The translations under genes were made by a program, and so were the position numbers. Shown in pieces: positions 1 to 7,121 of a DNA stretch of 25,828 nt (its first letter is position 1; each line of letters opens with the position of its first letter). Location: positions 1 through 25,828 of the forward strand of contig CANRLA010000010.1 in NCBI GenBank assembly GCA_947631315.1. Reading direction: 5' to 3'. The notes under the pieces are model-generated. The model had not been told where the DNA came from. It ran no database searches and saw only the letters and a program-made list of their open reading frames with translations. The stretch is from an uncultured Clostridia bacterium (GTDB taxonomy: Bacteria; Bacillota; Clostridia; TANB77; CAG-508).

Positions 1-74
1 ACGGCACGATGTGGTGGTGTGAGAGGGGATGAAAATTTTAATATGAACTATTAAAATTTTCTACTCTACTCGAT
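1..74 (+). mobile_element. Group II intron, 3' end (domain V remnant and domain VI)
   Basis: The window opens inside a group II intron ribozyme. Bases 1-18 resemble the 3' strand of domain V (the GGCACG element after the tetraloop, then the closing strand). Bases 21-71 fold as domain VI: a perfect 12-bp inner helix (31-42 with 50-61), then G21-A22-G23 paired with C69-T70-C71 and A24-G27 paired with C64-T67. This leaves A68 as a single bulged adenosine, 7 nt from a 3' end at CGAT (71-74). A bulged branch-point A at that distance and a terminal A-Y are family hallmarks. The reverse-transcriptase gene and the rest of the ribozyme lie outside the window, so it cannot be said whether the intron is intact. 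Strand follows from the domain order. Confidence 0.75.
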
Positions 75-85
75 TGTGTAATAGA

Positions 86-110
86 AAACCACGTGCTATG
101 CGCGTGGTTT
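86..110 (+). other. Stable hairpin just after the intron
   Basis: AAACCACGTGC and GCGCGTGGTTT pair around a TAT loop, with one T-G wobble. No strong T-run follows, so it is not a convincing terminator alone. It lies 12 nt after the intron 3' end and 22 nt before a second, stronger hairpin. It may be part of the intron's target site, or one arm of a small palindromic repeat element made of both hairpins. Confidence 0.5.
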
Positions 111-132
111 AAAAATAAATATAGGGCTAGTT

Positions 133-162
133 AAAACTACCCGTTTGAACGGGTAGTTTTTT
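133..162. terminator. Bidirectional intrinsic terminator
   Basis: AAAACTACCCG (133-143) pairs perfectly with CGGGTAGTTTT (150-160) around a six-base loop, followed by more T on the plus strand. On the minus strand the hairpin also ends in TTTT, so it can end transcription of the two Cys-rich peptide genes coming from the right. Confidence 0.8.
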
Positions 163-216
163 GTCTATTAAAAAAGCAAATAAGAAATTTTAATTAAATG
201 TATAAATTATTTAAAA

Positions 217-327
217 TTAGCAGCAAAATCCTTTATTTCCGCCGCAACCGCCACAGCAGAATACCAATAATAATAAGATTATTATTATGCAGCAGCAATC
301 ATTATCTCTTCCACATCTATCTTGCAT
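217..327 (-). CDS. Cys-rich membrane mini-protein A (36 aa)
   Basis: A 36-codon gene read from ATG at 327 to TAA at 217-219, with a strong GGAAGGAGG ribosome-binding site a few bases upstream. The peptide has a short polar N-terminus containing GRDND, three cysteines (CCC), a hydrophobic run of four Ile, four Leu, Val and Phe (one short membrane segment), then a Cys/Gly tail (CCGGCGG...CC). Nine of 36 residues are in fact Cys or Cys-adjacent Gly clusters around the membrane run, giving a metal-binding or disulfide-rich look. The same GRDNDC motif is found in the neighbouring peptide B, which lies 55 bp upstream on the same strand and is probably co-transcribed. I do not recognise a named family. 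Small Cys/Gly-rich membrane peptides of this type in Firmicutes are often sporulation-associated, but that is only an analogy. The terminator at 133-162 lies downstream. Confidence 0.7.
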   Translation of the reverse strand: MQDRCGRDNDCCCIIIILLLLVFCCGGCGGNKGFCC

Positions 328-382
328 TAAATTTTCCTCCTTCCTTAATTAATAAAGTTTTAATTATCAACTTTTTTGATAA

Positions 383-508
383 TTAGTTACCACAGCAAGG
401 TGGGTTTGGCATACAGCCACAGTCATTATCTCTACCACCGCAGCCACAGTTACATAGTATAACTATTAGGATAATGAACCATATCCATTCACTGTTACAA
501 CCTCTCAT
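383..508 (-). CDS. Cys-rich membrane mini-protein B (41 aa)
   Basis: A 41-codon gene from ATG at 508 to TAA at 383-385, preceded by AGGAGG with good spacing. The N-terminus (MRGCNSEW) leads into a hydrophobic segment of about ten residues (WFIILIVIL), followed by a Cys/Gly-rich tail (CNCGCGGRDNDCGC) and a Pro/Cys end (PPCCGN). Eight cysteines occur in 41 residues. The GRDNDC stretch also occurs in peptide A, but there it is N-terminal to the membrane segment and here it is C-terminal, so the conserved motif probably lies on opposite ends or the topologies are inverted. A 10-bp AT-rich hairpin (361-370 with 376-385) overlaps the stop codon. No T-run follows it on the minus strand, so read-through into peptide A is likely. 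Function unknown. Confidence 0.7.
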   Translation of the reverse strand: MRGCNSEWIWFIILIVILCNCGCGGRDNDCGCMPNPPCCGN

Positions 509-617
509 TTGAATACCTCCTATCAAGATTTCTTAAGTAATGCAAAGCACATTATTTAAGTTGTAAATCTTTAGTATGCTATATATTATTCATAATAAAA
601 TAATTTGGTTACGATAC

Positions 618-647
618 TGTACAAAAATATTTTAGTTATGATATAAT
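618..647 (+). promoter_or_regulatory. Putative sigma-A promoter for mutL
   Basis: A perfect TATAAT (642-647) has a poor TGTACA (618-623) 18 bases upstream. The expected start is about 70 nt before the mutL ATG, leaving room for the structured leader described next. Confidence 0.45.
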
Positions 648-677
648 CAAAATGAATTTGAAAAGTAATAAGCGAGA

Positions 678-723
678 AAGGAGGATATGATAGGTATTTT
701 GCTTATCATAAGCCAACGAAATG
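678..723 (+). promoter_or_regulatory. mutL leader: distant SD, hairpin and overlapping uORF
   Basis: The only good Shine-Dalgarno (AAAGGAGG, ending at 684) lies 36 nt before the homology-supported mutL ATG at 721. Between them TATGATA (686-692) and TATCATA (703-709) can pair. Folding this hairpin would bring the Shine-Dalgarno to within about 13 nt of the ATG. The same Shine-Dalgarno is too close for good use of an ATG at 687, which would open a short reading frame (about 19 codons) running past the mutL start in another frame. Confidence 0.5.
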
Positions 724-3123
724 GGAAAAATTGTTTTATTAGATGATTTAACAATAAACCAAATTGCAGCAGGTGAAGTTATTGAAAGACCTGCATCAGT
801 AGTAAAAGAATTAGTAGAAAACTCCATAGATGCCGGTGCAAAAAATATAACAATAGATGTAAAAAATGGTGGAATTTCATATATAAGAGTAATTGATGAT
901 GGAAGCGGAATAATGCCTGATGATATGGAAATTGCTTTTGAAAGACATGCAACTAGCAAAATTAGACAAGCAAAAGATTTAGAAGTAGTAAAATCAATGG
1001 GGTTCAGAGGTGAGGCTTTAGCAAGTATTGCAGCAATAGCAAAAATAGAACTAGTATCAAAAACTGCAGATGAAGAAATGGGATATAAGGTAGTTTTTGA
1101 AGGTGGAGATTTAATAGACAAGCATGAAGAAGGAACTTCAAAAGGTACAAGTATAACAGTAACTGATTTATTTTACAATACACCAGTTAGATATAAATTT
1201 CTAAGAAAAGATTTTACAGAATTAGGGTACATAGAAGATGCAGTAACAAGGATAGCTCTAGCCAATCCAAATGTAGCAATTAAATTAATAAGCTCAGGAA
1301 AAACATCTATTCAAACAAATGGAAGTGGAAAACTAGAGGACTGTATTTATGCAATTTATGGAAAAGAAATAATGGAAAATATCTTACCAGTTGACTATAC
1401 TTATGATGATATGCACATCACAGGTGCAATTGGCAAGCCAATAATTTCTCGTTCTAATAGAACAAATCAGCTATTTTTTATAAATCATAGATATGTAAAA
1501 GATAAAACATTGACAAGTGCAGCAGAGCAGGGATTTAAAGGCTTAGTTACAGTTGGAAAACATGGCTTTTTAATTCTAAATATAGATATGGATGCAAAAA
1601 AGGTTGATGTTAATGTTCACCCAACAAAATTAGAAATTAGATTCCAAGATGAATCTAATGTTTTTAAAGCAGTTTATCATGCGATAAAAGAAACTTTACT
1701 AAAAGGAGATTTAGTATCAGATACAGAAAAAGATTATTCTGATTTTACTCCTAATGACATGCTAAAAGAGATAAAAAATAAGGATAGGATAGAAGCTTGG
1801 GGACTAAATAAAAGTTTTGCCATTTCAAAATATGAAAAAGGTACTGAAATCAAAAAAGAAAAAGCAGATGAAAGTAAAGCAGAATCAGAATCTAAGGATG
1901 AAAATGTAGATAACGGTCCGAAATTTAGTGCATTTAAGGACACAATAAAAGCATTAGATGAGGAAACAAGAACAAAGTTTGTTAAAGAAATAGCAAAAGC
2001 AAGAACCGCAGAAGAAATATCTGATGGGCTAAATAAATTCACAGCATTTTTAAATAATTCAAAAGAAACAGAAAAAATAGATTATGATTCTAATAAAGAA
2101 AATAGTACAGAAATGGAGACTATTGACAATAAAGAAAACAATACAGAAATAGAGAAAAATGTTGATAAAGAAAACTTAATAGAAGAAAATTTAGAAAAAG
2201 ATAGTTCAGTTAAAGAAAATAAAGATTCGAATGATAAAAAATTAATTGAAGACTTAACAGAAAAAATCGAAGTAGAAGAATTAATAAAAGAACAAGAACA
2301 ACTAGAAGAAAATGAAAATAATGATACTCTAAATACAGAGAAAAACATAGATAAAGATAATATTGATGAAGAAGAAAAGACAGAGATGTCTTTTGAAGAA
2401 ATGTATAAAAAGTTGTTTGGAAGAGATATAGAAGATGCGAAAAAAGAACATGAAGAAGAAATAAGAGAAGAAGAAAAGAAATATCCTATATCTCCAATAA
2501 CAGACAATGAAATTTCAATTTTTGATAAAGAAGGAGAAAAATCAAAACTACCATATAAATTTATAGGTATTGCATTTAATACATATATAATATTAAGCAT
2601 AAATGATGATTTATATATATTGGATCAACACGCTGCACATGAGAGAATTATGTATGAAAAAGTTAAGAAAAATTATTTTAGCGATGATAATAAAGATTCT
2701 CAAATGATGCTTTTACCTGACATAATAAATCTAAATACAAAAGAAATGGGAATATTCAAAGATAATAGAAGATTATTTGAAAAAGCAGGATTTATGGTAG
2801 AAGAATTTGGGGAAGGAACTATTAAGTTAGTAGGAGTACCTGAATTTTGTATGAATTTTGATACAAAAGAAATATTTTTAGAAACACTTGATGAAATAAA
2901 TACAGTTGCAAGGACAGCAAAACAAGAATTAGAAGATAAATTTTTAGCAACAGTAGCTTGTAAAGCAGCAGTAAAAGCTAATATGGCACTTACACATGAA
3001 GAAGTTGATAGTTTAATGCAAGAACTATTAAAACTTCCAAATCCATTTAGTTGTCCACACGGAAGACCAACTGTAATTAAAATGTCTAAAACAGATATAG
3101 AAAAGAAATTTTCAAGAAGATAA
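721..3123 (+). CDS. mutL: DNA mismatch repair protein MutL (endonuclease type)
   Basis: MutL couples mismatch recognition by MutS to strand incision. The N-terminal GHL ATPase shows LVENSIDAG (31-39), DDGSGI (59-64) and GFRGEAL (94-100). The C-terminal dimerisation/endonuclease domain has the metal-binding DQHA(X)2E(X)4E motif starting at D635, an ACKAAVKA element, and CPHGRP starting at C778; this is the nicking form found in bacteria lacking MutH. The 800-residue length exceeds the usual 600-650 because the linker (about 335-610) is very long, acidic and rich in Asn, Lys and Glu, with loose repeats around NKEN. The ATG start is chosen because MGKIVLLDD aligns with the usual MutL N-terminus, although the Shine-Dalgarno is unusually distant. 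mutS would be expected upstream but is not in the window. Confidence 0.97.
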   Translation: MGKIVLLDDLTINQIAAGEVIERPASVVKELVENSIDAGAKNITIDVKNGGISYIRVIDDGSGIMPDDMEIAFERHATSKIRQAKDLEVVKSMGFRGEALASIAAIAKIELVSKTADEEMGYKVVFEGGDLIDKHEEGTSKGTSITVTDLFYNTPVRYKFLRKDFTELGYIEDAVTRIALANPNVAIKLISSGKTSIQTNGSGKLEDCIYAIYGKEIMENILPVDYTYDDMHITGAIGKPIISRSNRTNQLFFINHRYVKDKTLTSAAEQGFKGLVTVGKHGFLILNIDMDAKKVDVNVHPTKLEIRFQDESNVFKAVYHAIKETLLKGDLVSDTEKDYSDFTPNDMLKEIKNKDRIEAWGLNKSFAISKYEKGTEIKKEKADESKAESESKDENVDNGPKFSAFKDTIKALDEETRTKFVKEIAKARTAEEISDGLNKFTAFLNNSKETEKIDYDSNKENSTEMETIDNKENNTEIEKNVDKENLIEENLEKDSSVKENKDSNDKKLIEDLTEKIEVEELIKEQEQLEENENNDTLNTEKNIDKDNIDEEEKTEMSFEEMYKKLFGRDIEDAKKEHEEEIREEEKKYPISPITDNEISIFDKEGEKSKLPYKFIGIAFNTYIILSINDDLYILDQHAAHERIMYEKVKKNYFSDDNKDSQMMLLPDIINLNTKEMGIFKDNRRLFEKAGFMVEEFGEGTIKLVGVPEFCMNFDTKEIFLETLDEINTVARTAKQELEDKFLATVACKAAVKANMALTHEEVDSLMQELLKLPNPFSCPHGRPTVIKMSKTDIEKKFSRR

Positions 3124-3153
3124 AAAATAAAAATTAAGGAATAAAATTTAATT

Positions 3154-3570
3154 ATGAATATAATAGTAATTTCAATTATGGTTTTAAATATACTTTCATT
3201 TTTTATATTATCTAATATGCTTAAAGGAATAGAAACAAAATATAGAATAGTTGTTACAGGATTATTTATACTTATAAACTATATAATAGCAAATATAATA
3301 TTTAATATAGGACAAGCAGGAATGACAGGCGAATTCACGGGACCAGTTAGAAATGTATTGGTATTTAGTATATTACCAATAAATCTAATATTAATGGCAT
3401 CACCACTTGCAATACAAATCAATAAGCTAAAATCAAAAGATATAGAAAAAGACAAATTTATCAAAAATATAATTATATGCTTAGTAATAGATTTAATTTT
3501 GATTATTATAGAATGTAATTATGTAAAAGGCACAATAGCAGGAATTGTAAATTTACAAAATAATAATTAA
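3154..3570 (+). CDS. Small four-helix membrane protein, unknown function
   Basis: A 138-residue protein with four likely transmembrane helices, at about 2-22, 30-52, 67-88 and 104-124. There are short Lys-rich turns and no recognisable catalytic motif. It lies 30 bp after mutL and 26 bp before miaA on the same strand, so it is probably co-transcribed, but its context gives no functional clue. The ribosome-binding site is weak (AAGGA about 14 nt before the ATG). The unbroken frame and codon use like its neighbours support a real gene. I do not recognise the family. Confidence 0.75.
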   Translation: MNIIVISIMVLNILSFFILSNMLKGIETKYRIVVTGLFILINYIIANIIFNIGQAGMTGEFTGPVRNVLVFSILPINLILMASPLAIQINKLKSKDIEKDKFIKNIIICLVIDLILIIIECNYVKGTIAGIVNLQNNN

Positions 3571-3596
3571 AAATAGTATTAGAAAGGTAATGTGTT

Positions 3597-4502
3597 ATGA
3601 ACAAACCACAAATTATAGTAATATGTGGTCCAACAGCATCAGGAAAGACAGCGCTTGGAATTGAACTCGCAAATAAAATAAATGGGGAAATTATTTCTTG
3701 TGATTCAATGCAAATATATAAAGAAATGAATATTGGAACGGCAAAACCTACTGAAGAAGAAAGAAAAATGGCTGTTCATCATTTAATTGATTTTGTAAAC
3801 CCTAATGAAAGATATAGTGTAGCTGATTTTAAAAAAGATGCAGAAAACACTATAAAAGAAATTTTAGCAAAAAATAAAACGCCAATTTTAGTTGGTGGTA
3901 CAGGATTGTATATCAATTCTTTGATTTATAATATTAATTATGATAAAGAAAAATTTGATTTAGAATATAGAGAAAAATTAGAAAATATAGATTTGACAGA
4001 ATTATATAAACAAGCTATAAAAATTGACCCACAGGCTATGGAAAAAATAAGCCAAAATGATAGAAAAAGAATAACAAGGATTTTAGAGATTTATCATTCA
4101 ACAGGTAAAACAAAAACGGAATTAGAACAGAATTCTAGAAAAGAACTTGAATATGACTATAAAGTTTTTGTATTAAGTATGGATAGAGAGATTTTATATG
4201 ATAGAATAAATCAAAGAGTTGACTTAATGATAAAGCAAGGATTAATGGAAGAAGTAAAAGAAATTAAGGCAAGATATAATAAATTTCCAACAGCTATGCA
4301 AGGCTTAGGATATAAAGAAGTTATAGAATATTTTGACGGAAAAATTTCTAAGGAAGATATGATAAACAAGATAAAACAAGAAAGTAGAAGGTATGCCAAA
4401 AGACAGTTGACATGGTTTAGATCATATAAAGATGCTATTTGGTTAGATGGCATTAACAATACAAAAGAAGAAAATGCAAATATCATTATTAATAATTTAT
4501 AA
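3597..4502 (+). CDS. miaA: tRNA dimethylallyltransferase MiaA
   Basis: MiaA transfers the dimethylallyl group to N6 of A37 in tRNAs that read codons starting with U. The P-loop GPTASGKT is at 11-18, the substrate-binding DSMQIYK at 36-42, GTAKP at 47-51, then VGGTGLYINS and the C-terminal MQGLGYKE signature. Length is 301 aa, normal for the family. AAAGG sits about 10 nt before the ATG. A mutL-miaA order is common in bacteria. The stop codon region is part of a small tandem duplication that continues into the intergenic DNA. Confidence 0.97.
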   Translation: MNKPQIIVICGPTASGKTALGIELANKINGEIISCDSMQIYKEMNIGTAKPTEEERKMAVHHLIDFVNPNERYSVADFKKDAENTIKEILAKNKTPILVGGTGLYINSLIYNINYDKEKFDLEYREKLENIDLTELYKQAIKIDPQAMEKISQNDRKRITRILEIYHSTGKTKTELEQNSRKELEYDYKVFVLSMDREILYDRINQRVDLMIKQGLMEEVKEIKARYNKFPTAMQGLGYKEVIEYFDGKISKEDMINKIKQESRRYAKRQLTWFRSYKDAIWLDGINNTKEENANIIINNL

Positions 4503-4571
4503 CAATATTTTTATAGTTTATAATAATATTATAAATAATTTATAACGATATTTTGAATAGTTTATTATAAA
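4493..4571 (+). repeat. Imperfect tandem duplication of the miaA 3' end
   Basis: Two copies start TAATTTATAAC: one at 4493 (43 bp, containing the miaA stop) and one at 4536 (36 bp). They share TAATTTATAAC, GATATTTT/AATATTTT, ATAGTTTAT and TATAAA blocks. A similar duplication follows trmB. Confidence 0.6.
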
Positions 4572-4585
4572 ATTGGAGAAAATTA

Positions 4586-5854
4586 GTGAAAAGTAAAAGT
4601 GCTAATAAAACTGAATTAAAACAAAGGAAAAAGCTGAAAAAATTAAGGCTTTTATTAAGCACGACAATTATTTTGATAATAATTATTTACATAGTAATTT
4701 CAATAGTTAATTTAGTTAAAAATCCAAGTAGCACGTTTATAGTAAAAAATGGAAAAATTTCAAAAGAAGAAACCGATACGGGATATATCATTAGAGAAGA
4801 AACTGTACTTCAAGGACAAAATTATAAAAACGGAATGGAGCAAATCTCTTATGAAGGTAGTAGAGTAGCAAAAGGTGAATCTATATTTAGATATTACTCA
4901 AGTGGAGAAAATAATTTAAAAGAGAAAATAAAATCATTAGATATAAAAATTCAAGAAGCAATTGAAAATAATAATGACGAATTAACTCTAGCAGATACGA
5001 AATTATTGGATAAACAAATTAGCGATAAATTAAGCAATATAAATCAGTTAAATAACATACAAACAATTCAAGAAACTAAAAAAGATATTGATAACTATGT
5101 AAAGAAAAAGGCTCAAATAGCAGGTGAATTAAGTCCAAGTGGTTCATATTTAAAAAAATTGATTGATGAAAGAAGTACTTATGAAAATGAATTAAATTCA
5201 GGCTCAGAATATATAACATCTCCAGTTAGCGGAATTGTTTCATACAGAGTAGATGGACTGGAAAATATACTTACAGCACAAGATTTCTCGAAATATAATA
5301 AGGAATTTTTATCTAATTTAAATTTAAAAACTGGACAAATTATTTCAACTAGCAATGAAACAGGAAAAATTGTAGATAACTTTATCTGTTATATAGCATG
5401 TACATCGAGAACTGTAGAAGCGAATTCAGCAGAAATAGGAGACAAAGTAAAAATAACTTTACCAAGTTCAAAAATAGTAGATGCAACAATAGAGTATATA
5501 ACAAAAGAAAATGATGCAGAAGTTACTCTAATTTTGAGTTTTAATGAAGGTATAAATGAATTACTCTTATATAGGAAAATTAATTTTGACATAATTTGGT
5601 GGGACAGTACAGGATATAAAATAGCAAATTCAGCAATTATTACAGAAAATAATTTAAATTATGTAATAAGAACAAAATCAGGATATTTAGAAAAGGTTCT
5701 AGTAAAAGTAACTCAAAAAGGTGAGGATTATTCAATAGTCACAAATTATAGTACTTCTGAGATTAAAGATTTAGAAATAGATAGTAAAGCAAAAACTTCA
5801 ATAATGTTATATGATGAATTAATTTTAGAACCAAATCAAGAACAAATTCAATAA
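4586..5854 (+). CDS. HlyD-like membrane-anchored envelope protein
   Basis: A 422-residue protein with a basic N-terminus, one transmembrane helix (about 21-43), a beta-rich segment (ETDTGYIIREETVL), a long coiled coil (about 108-195), and then SPVSGIVSYRVDG, which resembles the lipoyl/biotinyl-like hairpin of HlyD/RND membrane-fusion proteins. The C-terminal half is beta-rich, so most of the protein should lie outside the membrane. The start is a GTG with GGAG seven bases upstream. It has no transporter partner here; it sits directly before sepF and divIVA, as related proteins do in other clostridia, so a role in envelope or division is plausible. It may act as an adaptor or scaffold; the exact function is unknown. 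Confidence 0.75.
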   Translation: MKSKSANKTELKQRKKLKKLRLLLSTTIILIIIIYIVISIVNLVKNPSSTFIVKNGKISKEETDTGYIIREETVLQGQNYKNGMEQISYEGSRVAKGESIFRYYSSGENNLKEKIKSLDIKIQEAIENNNDELTLADTKLLDKQISDKLSNINQLNNIQTIQETKKDIDNYVKKKAQIAGELSPSGSYLKKLIDERSTYENELNSGSEYITSPVSGIVSYRVDGLENILTAQDFSKYNKEFLSNLNLKTGQIISTSNETGKIVDNFICYIACTSRTVEANSAEIGDKVKITLPSSKIVDATIEYITKENDAEVTLILSFNEGINELLLYRKINFDIIWWDSTGYKIANSAIITENNLNYVIRTKSGYLEKVLVKVTQKGEDYSIVTNYSTSEIKDLEIDSKAKTSIMLYDELILEPNQEQIQ

Positions 5855-5909
5855 ATATTACAATAAAATTACAAAACAATTAAATAACAATTACATTTGA
5901 AAATTTATA

Positions 5910-5938
5910 TTGACAATAATTTAAAAAAGTAAGATACT
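5910..5938 (+). promoter_or_regulatory. Sigma-A promoter for sepF-divIVA
   Basis: A perfect TTGACA (5910-5915), a 17-base spacer and GATACT (5933-5938) lie 49 bp before the sepF ATG, separating sepF-divIVA from the HlyD-like gene. Confidence 0.65.
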
Positions 5939-5986
5939 AGATTCAGTCGAATAACGAATGAAAAAATAATAGGAGGTTATTTTTAA

Positions 5987-6445
5987 ATGGCAAACGTAGT
6001 AAATAAGTTGATGAATATGTTTAATATGAACACAGCAGAAGAAGATTATGATGAAGATTATGATGAGAATGAAGAATATGAAAATGATGAAGAAATAGAA
6101 GAAACAAAAGGTTTATTTGGTAGAAGAACAGGAAAAGTTGTTAATATGCAACCACAAGTAAAGATGGTTATAATGCAACCTACTGAATTTGAGCAAGCCG
6201 AAGAAATATGTGACCTATTAAAAGAGAGAAAATCAATTATTATAAATCTAGAATATGTAAATAAAGATATTGCTAGAAGAATAATTGATGTTATTAGTGG
6301 AGCAGTTCATGCTTTAGAAGGACATATGCAAAAAATATCTAATTCAATATTTGTAGTAGCTCCATATAATTATGATATTACATCTGATAGCAAAGAAGAT
6401 GTAAAAGGACCTGTTTCTTGGTTAAAAGGAAATTTAAATAATTAA
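5987..6445 (+). CDS. sepF: Cell division protein SepF
   Basis: SepF is a cytoplasmic protein that tethers FtsZ to the membrane and polymerises into rings or arcs. The 152-residue product has a short N-terminal segment able to form a membrane-binding amphipathic helix, an acidic Asp/Glu/Tyr-rich linker (about 19-40), and the conserved C-terminal domain (about 65-145) with EQAEEICDLLKERKSIIINL, DVISGAVHALEG and FVVAPYNYDI. A strong AGGAGG precedes the ATG. It is followed 47 bp later by divIVA. The ylmG and ylmH genes that lie between these two in Bacillus are missing here. Confidence 0.95.
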   Translation: MANVVNKLMNMFNMNTAEEDYDEDYDENEEYENDEEIEETKGLFGRRTGKVVNMQPQVKMVIMQPTEFEQAEEICDLLKERKSIIINLEYVNKDIARRIIDVISGAVHALEGHMQKISNSIFVVAPYNYDITSDSKEDVKGPVSWLKGNLNN

Positions 6446-6492
6446 TCTTAAGATATGTTTTGACTTAAGACTTGTTTTAAAGGGAGGATAGG

Positions 6493-6945
6493 ATGATTAC
6501 ACCATTAGATATAGAAAACAAAAAATTCTCAAAGAAAACTTTAAATGGTTATGCTCCAGAAGAAGTTGATGAATTTTTAGATGACTTAACAAAAGATTAT
6601 GAAATTTTATACAAACAAGTTGCTGAAAATAAACATGAAGTTGAAGATTTAAAATCAAAGCTAGAGCATTATACACAAATAGAATCAACTTTACAAAGCA
6701 CATTACTTTTAGCACAATCAGCATCAGAAGAAGTTAAAAATGCAGCACAAAAACAAGCCGACCAAATTATAAAAGAATCAGAATTAAAAGCTAAAGAGGC
6801 AACAGAAGGAATAGAACAAGAGATAACTGAGAAAAAGAAAGAATTAGAAAGTATAAATAAACAATTTGATGTATATAAAGCTAAAATGGAATCTTTATTG
6901 ATATCTCAATTAGAACTTTTAAAAGAGATTAAAAGTGAAGATTAA
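6493..6945 (+). CDS. divIVA: DivIVA-domain protein
   Basis: DivIVA proteins bind negatively curved membrane at poles and septa and position division or growth machinery. The 150-residue product starts with the diagnostic MITPLDIENKKFSKKTLNGY (residues 1-20) and EEVDEFLDD, followed by coiled coil to the end. GGGAGG lies 7 nt before the ATG. It forms a unit with sepF and ends at a strong terminator. Shorter than many DivIVA proteins, but complete in N-terminal domain and coiled coil. Confidence 0.95.
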   Translation: MITPLDIENKKFSKKTLNGYAPEEVDEFLDDLTKDYEILYKQVAENKHEVEDLKSKLEHYTQIESTLQSTLLLAQSASEEVKNAAQKQADQIIKESELKAKEATEGIEQEITEKKKELESINKQFDVYKAKMESLLISQLELLKEIKSED

Positions 6946-6979
6946 AATATATTAAATTACAATTTTGTAATAAAAATAG

Positions 6980-7020
6980 GAGATAAATGCAAAAAATAAC
7001 ATTTATCTCTTTATTTTATT
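6980..7020 (+). terminator. Terminator after divIVA
   Basis: GAGATAAATG (6980-6989) pairs with CATTTATCTC (7000-7009) around a ten-base loop, followed by a T-rich tract. Confidence 0.75.
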
Positions 7021-7029
7021 TAAAAAGTA

Positions 7030-7057
7030 TGGTAAAATGTATGTGTTACATATACAT
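7030..7057 (+). promoter_or_regulatory. Extended -10 with overlapping palindrome upstream of rsmD
   Basis: TGG-TAAAAT (-10 at 7033-7038) looks like an extended -10. It overlaps an inverted repeat, ATGTATGTG (7037-7045) and CATATACAT (7049-7057), with one wobble position and a 3-base spacer. That position suits repressor binding. No obvious -35 is seen. Confidence 0.35.
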
Positions 7058-7087
7058 TAAAGATATATTACAATTTAATTTATTCTA

Positions 7088-7115
7088 TTGACAATTAGCA
7101 AAATAAGGATAAAAT
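7088..7115 (+). promoter_or_regulatory. Second rsmD promoter, possibly leaderless
   Basis: A perfect TTGACA (7088-7093), a 16-base spacer and TAAAAT (7110-7115). A start 6-7 nt after the -10 would fall on the rsmD ATG itself. Confidence 0.5.
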
Positions 7116-7121
7116 AAGGAT

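Noticed and set aside
361..385. Hairpin at the end of Cys-rich gene B as terminator
   Set aside because: A 10-bp AT-rich stem but no T-run after it on the minus strand, and the next gene follows closely.
198..386. Plus-strand frame of 62 codons
   Set aside because: It is the opposite strand of the Cys-rich peptide genes, has no ribosome-binding site, and its product shows no pattern; the minus-strand genes are better supported.
636..1121. Minus-strand frame of 161 codons inside mutL
   Set aside because: Antisense shadow of conserved MutL ATPase motifs; no ribosome-binding site or promoter was seen.
2082..2600. Minus-strand Ser/Phe-rich frame of 172 codons
   Set aside because: Mirror image of the Glu/Lys/Asn-rich MutL linker; low complexity creates the open frame.
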